Source of the DNA: an uncultured Eubacteriales bacterium
GTDB taxonomy: Bacteria > Bacillota > Clostridia > Peptostreptococcales > Anaerovoracaceae
DNA: 12,719 nt
NCBI GenBank assembly: GCA_902797345.1
Contig: CADBSL010000039.1
Coordinates: forward strand, 1 to 12,719
Direction of reading: 5' to 3'
Shown in pieces: positions 6,146-12,284 of this stretch. The notes beneath the pieces are model-generated. The model was not told the origin of the DNA. It did no database searches and was given only the letters and a program-made list of their open reading frames with translations. The position numbers were made by a program, and so were the translations under genes. Positions within the stretch are counted from its first letter, which is position 1. The number at the start of each line of letters is the position of its first letter.

Positions 6146-6926
6146 AAAGCTGATCCTCGCTGTAGTAAACCTTTGCCAGATAAAGCCCCTGAGGCGGAGC
6201 AGTGTGTCCTGCCCGGCTCCGGTCTTTGGCCTCCAGGATCTCCGGGATCTCCTCCGGCCGGATCCTCCCCAGGCCGACCTCCACCAGGGTCCCCGTCATG
6301 ATCCGGACCATGTTGTAGAGAAAGCCGTTTCCCGTCACCGTCAACGTGATCTCCCGGGCGTTCTCACCCATCTCCGGGAGATCCCTCCATTCCACATCAT
6401 AGGAGTAAAGTTCCCGGACCGTGGTCTCCTGAGGGGTGCTGCCCATGGCCATGAAGGACCGGAAATCGTGGTTCCCCACCAGCTTCCCGGCAGCTTCCCG
6501 CATCTTTTCCGCATCCAGCGGCCTTTCGCAGAAATAATAAAAATTGCGCCGGAAAACAACTCTGGACGCGCAGTTCATGATTTTGTATATATACTTTTTC
6601 CCCACTGCAGAAAACCGGGCGTGGAACTCCGGAGGGCACACCTTCGCCTCCCGGATCTTCACATCCGGCGCCAGCAGGTTATTCATGACATAGGCCAGCT
6701 TCTCCGGAGGCAGACCCTTCAGGTCCGCCTCGAAGGAGGCCTGCTGTCCCAATGCGTGGACCCCCGCGTCGGTGCGGCTGGTGCCATTCACCTTCACGTC
6801 GGTCCCGCAGATCACTTTCAATACCCGACCGATCTCTCCCTGGACCGTCCGATCCGACGGCTGGATCTGCCAACCGGAGAAATCCGTCCCATCGTATTCG
6901 ATGGTCAGTAATATATTTCGTATCAT
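6135..6926 (-). CDS. truA: tRNA pseudouridine(38-40) synthase
   Basis: Converts uridine to pseudouridine at positions 38-40 of the anticodon arm of many tRNAs. 263 residues, close to the usual 245-270. The N-terminal strand motif TIEYDGTDFSGWQ is typical, and the catalytic aspartate is D53 in GTSRTDAGVHA. The GNGFLYNMVR motif (about 199-208) and the C-terminal APPQGLYL motif (about 244-251) are both present, so both TruA halves are complete. Start ATG at 6926 lies six bases after the glnS stop with AGGA immediately upstream; the end overlaps the next gene by 11 bases. It is part of the glnS operon, a tRNA-function pairing. Confidence 0.97.
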   Translation of the reverse strand: MIRNILLTIEYDGTDFSGWQIQPSDRTVQGEIGRVLKVICGTDVKVNGTSRTDAGVHALGQQASFEADLKGLPPEKLAYVMNNLLAPDVKIREAKVCPPEFHARFSAVGKKYIYKIMNCASRVVFRRNFYYFCERPLDAEKMREAAGKLVGNHDFRSFMAMGSTPQETTVRELYSYDVEWRDLPEMGENAREITLTVTGNGFLYNMVRIMTGTLVEVGLGRIRPEEIPEILEAKDRSRAGHTAPPQGLYLAKVYYSEDQLYGK

Positions 6927-6932
6927 TTTATC

Positions 6933-8570
6933 CTATTTTTTCTTCCAGGAACTCTTCAGGTCCACGATCCGTCCGAAGACCGTTTCTTCCGGGGTGCTGA
7001 ACTTTTCATCCCGGACATAGTATCCGTGACGGAAGAACTGGACCGCTTCACCGGCTCCCAATTCTCCGACAGAAGGTTCCGCAAATGCGTGGAACACCTT
7101 CAGGGATTCCGGATTCACCACGGAATTTCCTTCCTCATCGTCGATGAACAGGGATTCATAAGCGTTCACTGTGATAGGCAGTGCCGTTCTCGCATCCACC
7201 CAGTGGATGGTCCCCTTGACCTTCCGGCCGGAGTTGGTGCCGCCGCCGGCGGTCTCCGGGTCATAGGTGCAGATCAATTCGACGACTTCACCGTTTTCGT
7301 CTTTGATGACTTCTTCACAGGTCAGGAAATAAGCTCCCTTGAACCGGACTTCATTCCCCGGGAACAACCGAAAATAGCCTTTCACCGGCACTTCCATAAA
7401 GTCGGAACGGTCTGCATACAGATCCCGGGAGAAGGGCACCTGACGGACGCCGTCTTCCTCGTTCTTGCTGTTTTCCACTGTGATCATTTCCGTCTGGTCT
7501 TCCGGATAGTTGCGGATGGTCACCTTCAGCGGATCCATCACCACCATCTTGGACAGGGTCTTGTTCTTCAGGTCTTCCCGGACACAGTACTCCAGCAGCT
7601 CGGTCTCCACCGTGCTGTTGGCCTTGGCCACGCCGATCCGTTCACAGAAATCCCGGACCGCTTCCGGAGTGTAGCCTCTGCGGCGGATCCCGGCGATGGT
7701 GGGCATTCTCGGGTCATCCCACCCGGTCACGTCACCATTGTCCACTAAAGCCTTCAGGTACCGCTTGCTCATCACCGTGTGGGTCAGGTTCAACCGGGCA
7801 AATTCGATCTGCTTCGGCGGGTGCTCCCATCCGGTCTCCCGGATGACCCAGTCGTAGAGCGGACGGTGGTCCTCAAACTCCAGGGTGCAGATGGAGTGGG
7901 TCACGCCTTCAATGGCGTCTTCCAACGGGTGTGCAAAGTCGTACATCGGGTAGATGCACCACTTGTCTCCCGTCATGTGGTGAGATGCATGGGCGATCCG
8001 GTACAGGGCCGGATCTCTCATATTGATATTCGGGGAAGCCATATCGATCTTCGCCCGGAGGATCTTCGCGCCATCGGGGAATTCCCCGTTCTTCATCCGT
8101 TCAAACAGGTCCAGGTTTTCTTCGATGCTGCGGTTCCGGTAAGGACTTTCCTTCCCGGGTTCCTTTAAGGTACCCCGGTATTCCCGGATCTGCTCCGCTG
8201 TCAGATCGCAGACATAAGCCTTTCCTGCTTTGATCAGCTTCACTGCGCAGTCGTACATGATGTCGAAATACTGGGACGCATACAGCAGCTTGTCCCATTC
8301 GAATCCCAGCCACCGAACGTCTTCTTCGATGGATTCCACGTATTCCGTGTCCTCCTTCACCGGATTCGTATCATCGAACCGCAGATTGCACTTGCCGCCG
8401 TACTTCAGCGCCGTACCAAAATTCAGGCAGATCGACTTCGCGTGCCCGATATGTAAATAACCATTGGGTTCCGGCGGGAAACGGGTCACGACCTTCCCGC
8501 CGTTCAGCCCCTCCGCCAGGTCCTTATCTATAATATTATGAATAAAATTTGTGAATTCCTGTTCAGCCAT
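6933..8570 (-). CDS. glnS: Glutaminyl-tRNA synthetase
   Basis: Class I aminoacyl-tRNA synthetase charging tRNA-Gln with glutamine. 545 residues, close to the 554 of E. coli GlnRS. The signature PEPNGYLHIGHAKS has the HIGH motif at 40-43; the KMSKS-loop equivalent is VMSKR (266-270). The acceptor-binding region and the C-terminal anticodon-binding beta barrels (from about 340) are complete in length. Features such as RFDDTNP and the WDDPRMPT-IAG-RRRGYTPEA block favour GlnRS over the related GluRS. AGGAGG (8578-8583) lies 7 bases before the ATG. It is the first gene of the five-gene operon and has its own extended -10 promoter. Many clostridia make Gln-tRNA only by transamidation, so a GlnRS is a useful lineage marker. 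Confidence 0.97.
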   Translation of the reverse strand: MAEQEFTNFIHNIIDKDLAEGLNGGKVVTRFPPEPNGYLHIGHAKSICLNFGTALKYGGKCNLRFDDTNPVKEDTEYVESIEEDVRWLGFEWDKLLYASQYFDIMYDCAVKLIKAGKAYVCDLTAEQIREYRGTLKEPGKESPYRNRSIEENLDLFERMKNGEFPDGAKILRAKIDMASPNINMRDPALYRIAHASHHMTGDKWCIYPMYDFAHPLEDAIEGVTHSICTLEFEDHRPLYDWVIRETGWEHPPKQIEFARLNLTHTVMSKRYLKALVDNGDVTGWDDPRMPTIAGIRRRGYTPEAVRDFCERIGVAKANSTVETELLEYCVREDLKNKTLSKMVVMDPLKVTIRNYPEDQTEMITVENSKNEEDGVRQVPFSRDLYADRSDFMEVPVKGYFRLFPGNEVRFKGAYFLTCEEVIKDENGEVVELICTYDPETAGGGTNSGRKVKGTIHWVDARTALPITVNAYESLFIDDEEGNSVVNPESLKVFHAFAEPSVGELGAGEAVQFFRHGYYVRDEKFSTPEETVFGRIVDLKSSWKKK

Positions 8571-8600
8571 CGGAAAACCTCCTCATATGTTTAATGATTT

Positions 8601-8609
8601 ATTATAGCA
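8601..8609 (-). promoter_or_regulatory. Extended -10 promoter of glnS
   Basis: On the minus strand TGCTATAAT: a perfect TATAAT (8601-8606) with the TG extension one base upstream. The -35 position 17 bases away (TTCCAT, 8624-8629) is poor, which fits an extended -10 promoter. Transcription would start about 25 bases before the start codon, leaving no room for a T-box leader. Confidence 0.65.
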
Positions 8610-8650
8610 CAGAAAGCAGTGAGATGGAAGATTGAAGAGAGAAAATAGGA

Positions 8651-8778
8651 GGGCTGCCTGAGGCGAGCAATAGTTCCACGGAGTGAAAGGCGCTCACAGA
8701 AGCCAGACCATTCAAGGCGATCTAGCCCCGCCCGAAGCGCCGATTCCGGAGTGGAAGCTATTGTCGCCCCCGCAGCCC
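8651..8778. repeat. 128-base imperfect inverted-repeat element, unidentified
   Basis: The left arm (8651-8696) and the reverse complement of the right arm (8734-8778) align over about 45 positions with a few one- to three-base differences. Shared blocks include GGGCTGC, CAATAG or ACAATAG, TTCCAC and GGCGCT. The arms flank a 37-base centre rich in GCC/GGC. The element is GC-rich whereas its flanks are AT-rich. It could be a non-autonomous mobile element, a dispersed repeat or a structured RNA gene; no protein is encoded in it. Confidence 0.6.
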
Positions 8779-8880
8779 GGTACAGTAGATCAACATATTG
8801 TCGGTTTAATCCGATATTTTTCTACTAAATCTTGATATAAGAAAAACTTTTGTAACTATTTTTTAGTTTTTGCAAAAAAA

Positions 8881-8911
8881 TTACCACAAAACAAAAGAAA
8901 TGTGGTATACT
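8881..8911 (+). promoter_or_regulatory. Promoter and candidate operator of the Lrp/AsnC-type gene
   Basis: The -10 is TATACT (8906-8911) with a TG extension; the best -35 is TTACCA (8881-8886) at a long 19-base spacing. A perfect 7-bp inverted repeat TACCACA (8882-8888) / TGTGGTA (8901-8907) with 12 bases between the arms overlaps both elements. That is the size and placement expected of an autoregulatory Lrp-family operator. Confidence 0.5.
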
Positions 8912-8942
8912 TCAACCAAGCGTTAAAGCAGGAGGTGACAAA

Positions 8943-9395
8943 ATGGACGTAACGGATGTAAAAATTCTGGAATTACTGCAGGAAAATTCACGCGTTTCCA
9001 TCTCGGAAATCAGCAAAAAAGTAAATATGTCCCTCTCCGCCGTCAGTGAGCGGCTCAAGAAACTGGAGAGCACCGACATCATCGAAAAATATACGGTAAT
9101 ACTGAATCCTCAGTACCTGGGCAAGGAACTGTCTGTCCTGATGAATCTGTGCTTTGAGAATTCCCAGGAGCCGGACGAATTCGTGAATTTCCTCGAATCG
9201 GAACCGGAGATCCTGGAGTGCCACTCCATCACCGGGGACTATGACCTGTCCCTGAAGATCGTCACGAAAAATACAATCACGCTGGAAAATCTGATGAACC
9301 GGATCAAAGCCTGTCCGGGCATCACCAAAACTTCCACCAACATCATTCTGTCGAGCCTGAAAAACAATTGCTCCGTGGCTCCTCACGCAGACTGA
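8943..9395 (+). CDS. Lrp/AsnC family transcriptional regulator
   Basis: DNA-binding regulator, usually responding to an amino acid or related small molecule. 150 residues, the standard length. The N-terminal winged helix-turn-helix (about 1-58) has the family pattern DVKILELLQENSR, then ISEISKKVNMSLSAVSERLKKLE; the C-terminal RAM effector and oligomerisation domain (about 63-140) has the glycine-containing ITGDYDLSLKI segment (96-106) typical of the ligand pocket. A strong AGGAGG lies 7 bases before the ATG. It is transcribed alone and ends at a terminator, divergent from glnS; a perfect inverted repeat over its promoter suggests self-control. Its regulated genes cannot be told from this window. 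Confidence 0.95.
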   Translation: MDVTDVKILELLQENSRVSISEISKKVNMSLSAVSERLKKLESTDIIEKYTVILNPQYLGKELSVLMNLCFENSQEPDEFVNFLESEPEILECHSITGDYDLSLKIVTKNTITLENLMNRIKACPGITKTSTNIILSSLKNNCSVAPHAD

Positions 9396-9418
9396 TCCGA
9401 ATAAACTGTATCTTATGG

Positions 9419-9449
9419 CCGGGAACCCCTTGTGTGTTTCCGGTTTTTT
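9419..9449 (+). terminator. Rho-independent terminator after the Lrp-type gene
   Basis: A 7-bp stem CCGGGAA (9419-9425) with TTTCCGG (9437-9443), one G-T pair, an 11-base loop, followed by six T. It lies 23 bases after the stop codon. Confidence 0.85.
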
Positions 9450-9486
9450 CTTCTAATGCAAGTATTGTTTTGAAAGGAGTGATCCC

Positions 9487-10794
9487 ATGAAAAGGTTGAG
9501 CAACCGGATTTTATTGGTATTGTTCTCGTTCCTCCTGGTGGCGGGCCTGACGCCCATGGGAGGAATGACCGTCCTGGCGGAAGATGACGGCCCGGGAGTC
9601 TGCTATTTGAAATACTATATGGACCCGGCCGACGAGGAGCAAAGCGGCTACCAGACCGTGGAAATCGGTTCTGCGCCGGTCAAGCCCGAAGACCCGTTTG
9701 AAGAAGGAAAAACCTTCATGGGCTGGTTTACAGACAAGGAACTGACGGTGCCCTTCGACTTCTCCCAGCCGCTTGAGACCGACACTAACATCTACGCACG
9801 CTTCGTCAGCAGCGAGGACTGCTACACCGTCCTGGTTTATCTGGACGCAGAAGATCCCGAACCGGTGGCCGGTTTTGAAGTTCCAAAGGGAGAGCCCATT
9901 CCCGAACGGGACGATCCCGGCAGGGAGGACGCCACGTTCGCCGGATGGTTCACAGACCGGGAACTGACGCAGCCCGCCGACTTCACGACGCCTAGAAATG
10001 AAGATGTCAGTCTTTTCCCGAAATTCATCACAGAGGAAGACTGCTATACCGTATGGGTCTATCTGAGCCCCGATGATGAAGAGACGACAGCCGGCTACGA
10101 CGTCCCCAAGGGAGAACCCTGTTCCAAACCCGCCGAGCCTGCCCGGGAGGGCTATGAATTCCTGGGATGGTTCACGGACAGGGAACTGACTCAGCCCGCC
10201 GATTTCACCAACCCTCGTACGGAGGATGTCTCCCTCTATGCAGGGTGGAAGATGATCCTTCCGGACAATCCATTTGTGGATGTCAAAAGCGACGATTACT
10301 TCTCCGATCCTGTGTTGTGGGCGCTGAAAAAAGAAATCACCAAGGGAACCGATGACACCCACTTTGCCCCGAACGCGACCTGCACCCGCGGTCAGGTCGT
10401 GACCTTCCTGTGGCGGGCGGCCGGCTCTCCGGAACCCGGATCCGCTGCCAACCCCTTTACGGATGTGAAGAATGACGACTACTTCTGTAAAGCCGTGCTG
10501 TGGGCGGTGGAAGAAGGAATTACAAATGGGATGTCTGACACCACCTTTGGGCCGAGCCAAAGCTGCACCCGGGGCCAGGTCGCCACATTCCTGTACCGCT
10601 TTGAAAACAGTCCTGACACCAGTCTAATCCTGAATCCTTTTACCGACGTGACCAGCGACCAGTATTACTATGACGCAGTCTTATGGGCGGTAATGCGGGA
10701 AATCACCCACGGTACCGCTAACAGAGTCTTCAGCCCGGATGATACCTGTACCAGAGGTCAGATCGTGACCTTCCTGTTCCGGGATATGGGATGA
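9487..10794 (+). CDS. Exported cell-surface protein with three Listeria-Bacteroides (InlB B-type) repeats and three SLH domains
   Basis: 435 residues. A signal peptide covers about 1-31 (basic MKR, hydrophobic core, cleavage likely after VLA). Three beta-grasp repeats of the Flg_new/InlB B type follow at about 39-108, 112-181 and 186-256, each starting with Cys-Tyr (C39, C112, C186) and carrying an (M/A/L)GWFTD(K/R)ELT block. Three S-layer homology domains end the protein at about 261-316, 322-377 and 383-435, each with NPF(V/T)DV, a Y-rich turn, (V/A)LWA and the CTRGQ(V/I)(V/A)TFL(W/Y/F)R signature. SLH domains bind secondary wall polymers non-covalently, so the protein should sit on the cell wall. 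The ribosome binding site AAAGGAG precedes the ATG. It lies 37 bases after the preceding terminator and I see no clear promoter. No enzymatic domain is visible; adhesion or wall structure is inference. Confidence 0.93.
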   Translation: MKRLSNRILLVLFSFLLVAGLTPMGGMTVLAEDDGPGVCYLKYYMDPADEEQSGYQTVEIGSAPVKPEDPFEEGKTFMGWFTDKELTVPFDFSQPLETDTNIYARFVSSEDCYTVLVYLDAEDPEPVAGFEVPKGEPIPERDDPGREDATFAGWFTDRELTQPADFTTPRNEDVSLFPKFITEEDCYTVWVYLSPDDEETTAGYDVPKGEPCSKPAEPAREGYEFLGWFTDRELTQPADFTNPRTEDVSLYAGWKMILPDNPFVDVKSDDYFSDPVLWALKKEITKGTDDTHFAPNATCTRGQVVTFLWRAAGSPEPGSAANPFTDVKNDDYFCKAVLWAVEEGITNGMSDTTFGPSQSCTRGQVATFLYRFENSPDTSLILNPFTDVTSDQYYYDAVLWAVMREITHGTANRVFSPDDTCTRGQIVTFLFRDMG

Positions 10795-10811
10795 CTTTTA
10801 GCACAAAAGAA

Positions 10812-10847
10812 CCGCCCGCTTCCCTGACGAAAGCGGGCGGTTTTTTT
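10812..10847. terminator. Bidirectional terminator between convergent genes
   Basis: A perfect 10-bp GC-rich stem CCGCCCGCTT (10812-10821) / AAGCGGGCGG (10831-10840) with a nine-base loop, followed by seven T on the plus strand. Read on the minus strand the stem is followed by TTCTTTT. It lies 17 bases after the SLH gene stop and 8 bases beyond the stop of the minus-strand gene, so it serves both. Confidence 0.93.
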
Positions 10848-10855
10848 ATCTCTTG

Positions 10856-11569
10856 CTATTTCTTCTTACCCTTTTTCTGGTTTTCCTTCATGATCTGATC
10901 CACCTTTTCCCGACGCTTTTTCTTTCTGTCCGCCTGGATCTGGTTCGCCCGCTGACGGGTGTTGCTCATGGGATTTTCTTTTTTCTGGGAGGTCTTGCCC
11001 TTCCCGCCCTTTTTCTTGGCTTCCTTGTACGGGTTGACCTTCTTTTCCTTACCGGCTCTCCGGTCTCTTTCTTCCTGTTCTTCCTGCTGCTTCCGCTGGT
11101 CTCTCAGGGTGAAGACGATGACCGCACCGAACATCAATACCATCATGATGGTGGTGACGATGGAGTCTGTACGTTGGCTGCGGGTCTTGAAAGAGGATGT
11201 GTAATCCTGTCCCAGGGTATTCCCGGCGGTATCCGTCAGTGCACCGTCGATCTGGATCGTATACTCGGTGTTTTCCTTCAGGTCTCCCTCCAATACCAGG
11301 TTCACCCGGTTGGGTTCTTCCGGCTGCTCCAGTACCATGATTTTCTGGGCTTTTCCGTCCGGATCCACGATCTTGAAGCAATCCTCATTGGCTTTGATGT
11401 CGATGTCTCCGGAGAAGTAGATCCGGGCCATCTGGTTGACGGTCTGAAGTCCGGTACTGTCAGTCTTTGGGAAAATCTCCGTCACTTCCAGACCTGCACC
11501 ATACGCCGTCGGTGCTGCCGCCAGTAAGATCAGCATTGCCGCAAAAATCATCGCCAGTTTCTTTTTCAT
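10856..11569 (-). CDS. Single-pass membrane protein with extracytoplasmic Ig-like (Big_5/SbsA-type) domain and polybasic cytoplasmic tail
   Basis: 237 residues, function unknown. It begins with a signal peptide (basic MKKK, hydrophobic core to about 22, cleavage near TAYG/AG at 24-25). Residues about 26-130 resemble a bacterial Ig-like domain of the Big_5 type: a LEVTEIFPKTDS opening, IYFSGDI, and a late TIQIDGALTDTAGNTLG segment like the conserved DxxGNxL end of that family. A membrane helix follows at about 136-155, then a roughly 80-residue tail made mainly of Lys, Arg, Glu and Gln with no hydrophobic core. Its ATG overlaps the tadA stop by four bases (ATGA), so the pair should be co-translated from the tadA promoter. 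A role in secretion or in contacting nucleic acid or ribosomes through the tail would be guesswork. Confidence 0.8.
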   Translation of the reverse strand: MKKKLAMIFAAMLILLAAAPTAYGAGLEVTEIFPKTDSTGLQTVNQMARIYFSGDIDIKANEDCFKIVDPDGKAQKIMVLEQPEEPNRVNLVLEGDLKENTEYTIQIDGALTDTAGNTLGQDYTSSFKTRSQRTDSIVTTIMMVLMFGAVIVFTLRDQRKQQEEQEERDRRAGKEKKVNPYKEAKKKGGKGKTSQKKENPMSNTRQRANQIQADRKKKRREKVDQIMKENQKKGKKK

Positions 11570-12030
11570 TTCTTCTTCCTCATTTCTCTTAGCTTCGCAA
11601 AGAATCGCTGCAGTATTTCACGGCATTCATCTTCCATGATCCCCGTTTCCATGGGGACTGTGTGATTGAACCGCCCGTCCTGCGGTATATTGATCAGCGA
11701 GCCGCAGGCGCCAGCCTTGGGGTCCGCCGTTCCGATATACAGTTTTTTGATTCGGGACAATACGATGGCTCCTGCACACATGGGGCAGGGTTCCACAGTC
11801 ACGTAAAGGTCGCATTGGTGGAGCCGCCAGCCTCCCAGTTTTTCGCTGGCCTGCCGGATCGCGATCATCTCCGCGTGGGCCGTGGGATCCTTGTCGGTCT
11901 CCCGCCGGTTATACCCCCGGCCGACGATCTCGCCGTCTTTGACCACCACCGCGCCGATGGGCACTTCCTCCAGCGCCAGGGCCTTTTCCGCCTCTTTCAG
12001 CGCCTCTTTCATGTAGACTTCTGCTTCCAT
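11566..12030 (-). CDS. tadA: tRNA-specific adenosine deaminase (A34 to inosine)
   Basis: Deaminates A34 of tRNA-Arg(ACG) to inosine so it can read CGU, CGC and CGA. 154 residues, normal length. The zinc site is H52 in DPTAHAEM with the catalytic E54, and C82/C85 in EPCPMCAGAI; the VPIGAVVVKDG opening and GACGSL segment are typical of TadA rather than guanine or cytidine deaminases. The start ATG at 12030 has GAGG about 10 bases upstream; a second ATG six codons in (12012) lacks a better site. It is the first gene of a two-gene operon with the Ig-domain membrane protein, driven by a promoter immediately upstream, and is divergent from a tRNA-Arg gene. Confidence 0.95.
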   Translation of the reverse strand: MEAEVYMKEALKEAEKALALEEVPIGAVVVKDGEIVGRGYNRRETDKDPTAHAEMIAIRQASEKLGGWRLHQCDLYVTVEPCPMCAGAIVLSRIKKLYIGTADPKAGACGSLINIPQDGRFNHTVPMETGIMEDECREILQRFFAKLREMRKKK

Positions 12031-12052
12031 CTTTCATCGTCCTCAATCAAAG

Positions 12053-12081
12053 ATTATAACATGGAATTCAGACTTGTACAA
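12053..12081 (-). promoter_or_regulatory. Promoter of tadA
   Basis: On the minus strand TTGTAC (12076-12081), a 17-base spacer and TATAAT (12053-12058) with a TG extension. Transcription would start about 15 bases before the start codon. Confidence 0.75.
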
Positions 12082-12102
12082 TACGAAAATCGGTGATAAA
12101 AT
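12074..12102 (+). promoter_or_regulatory. Promoter of tRNA-Arg
   Basis: On the plus strand TTGTAC (12074-12079), a 17-base spacer and TAAAAT (12097-12102). Its -35 overlaps the tadA -35 within the perfect palindrome TTGTACAA (12074-12081), so the two promoters are back to back and probably compete. Confidence 0.65.
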
Positions 12103-12119
12103 AGACGGGTATCAAACAG

Positions 12120-12195
12120 GCCCCAGTAGCTCAGGGGATAGAGCGTCGGTTTCCTAAACCGTGCGTCGGATGTTCGAATCATCTCTGGGGTGCCA
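12120..12195 (+). tRNA. tRNA-Arg (anticodon CCU)
   Basis: Complete cloverleaf of 76 bases with CCA encoded. Acceptor stem GCCCCAG/CTGGGGT (G-U first pair), D stem GCTC/GAGC, anticodon loop TTCCTAA with CCT at 12153-12155, T stem GGATG/CATCT around the TTCGAAT loop, discriminator G. The anticodon stem has one U-U mismatch at its outer end (27-43). It reads the rare arginine codon AGG. Confidence 0.96.
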
Positions 12196-12202
12196 ACAAA
12201 AA

Positions 12203-12230
12203 ACGGACAGCATTTGCTGCCCGTTTTTTT
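12203..12230 (+). terminator. Rho-independent terminator of the tRNA gene
   Basis: Stem ACGG-A-CAGC (12203-12211) with GCTG-C-CCGT (12216-12224), one internal mismatch, loop ATTT, followed by a run of T to 12230. It lies 7 bases after the CCA end. Confidence 0.85.
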
Positions 12231-12263
12231 GAGTCAAAAATGTTCATCCGAAAAATCCCTCTC

Positions 12264-12284
12264 CAGACTTCAGACTCCAGACTC
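12264..12284. repeat. Short tandem heptamer repeat
   Basis: Three copies of CAGACT(T/C) at 12264-12270, 12271-12277 and 12278-12284, followed by the inverted-like TAGTCTC. The last copy overlaps the stop codon region of the minus-strand iron-sulfur gene. Its short length points to slippage, not to a CRISPR array. Confidence 0.6.

Larger units (their letters stand above)
8571..8942. other. Divergent intergenic region between glnS and the Lrp-type regulator gene
   Basis: 372 bases without a gene. From left to right it holds the glnS ribosome binding site (8578-8583) and promoter, a 128-base imperfect inverted repeat (8651-8778), an interrupted AT-rich hairpin (outer arms 8784-8789 and 8821-8826, inner TCGG/CCGA at 8801-8804/8811-8814 followed by a T-run) that could be a weak rightward terminator, a perfect 12-base palindrome TTTTTGCAAAAA (8867-8878), and the promoter, operator candidate and ribosome binding site of the regulator gene. 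The sequence turns AT-rich after 8795. Confidence 0.7.

Noticed and set aside
5465..6911. Plus-strand open frames of 278 and 288 residues
   Set aside because: Shadows of the 265-residue gene and truA; proline/arginine-rich, no Shine-Dalgarno, no family motif.
8571..8800. T-box or other amino-acid riboswitch leader for glnS
   Set aside because: The TATAAT of glnS is only about 30 bases from the start codon, and no GGTGG-type T-box sequence is seen on the minus strand.
9511..10560. 349-residue minus-strand open frame
   Set aside because: Antisense to the SLH protein, which has a signal peptide and clear domains; the repetition in the shadow is inherited from it.
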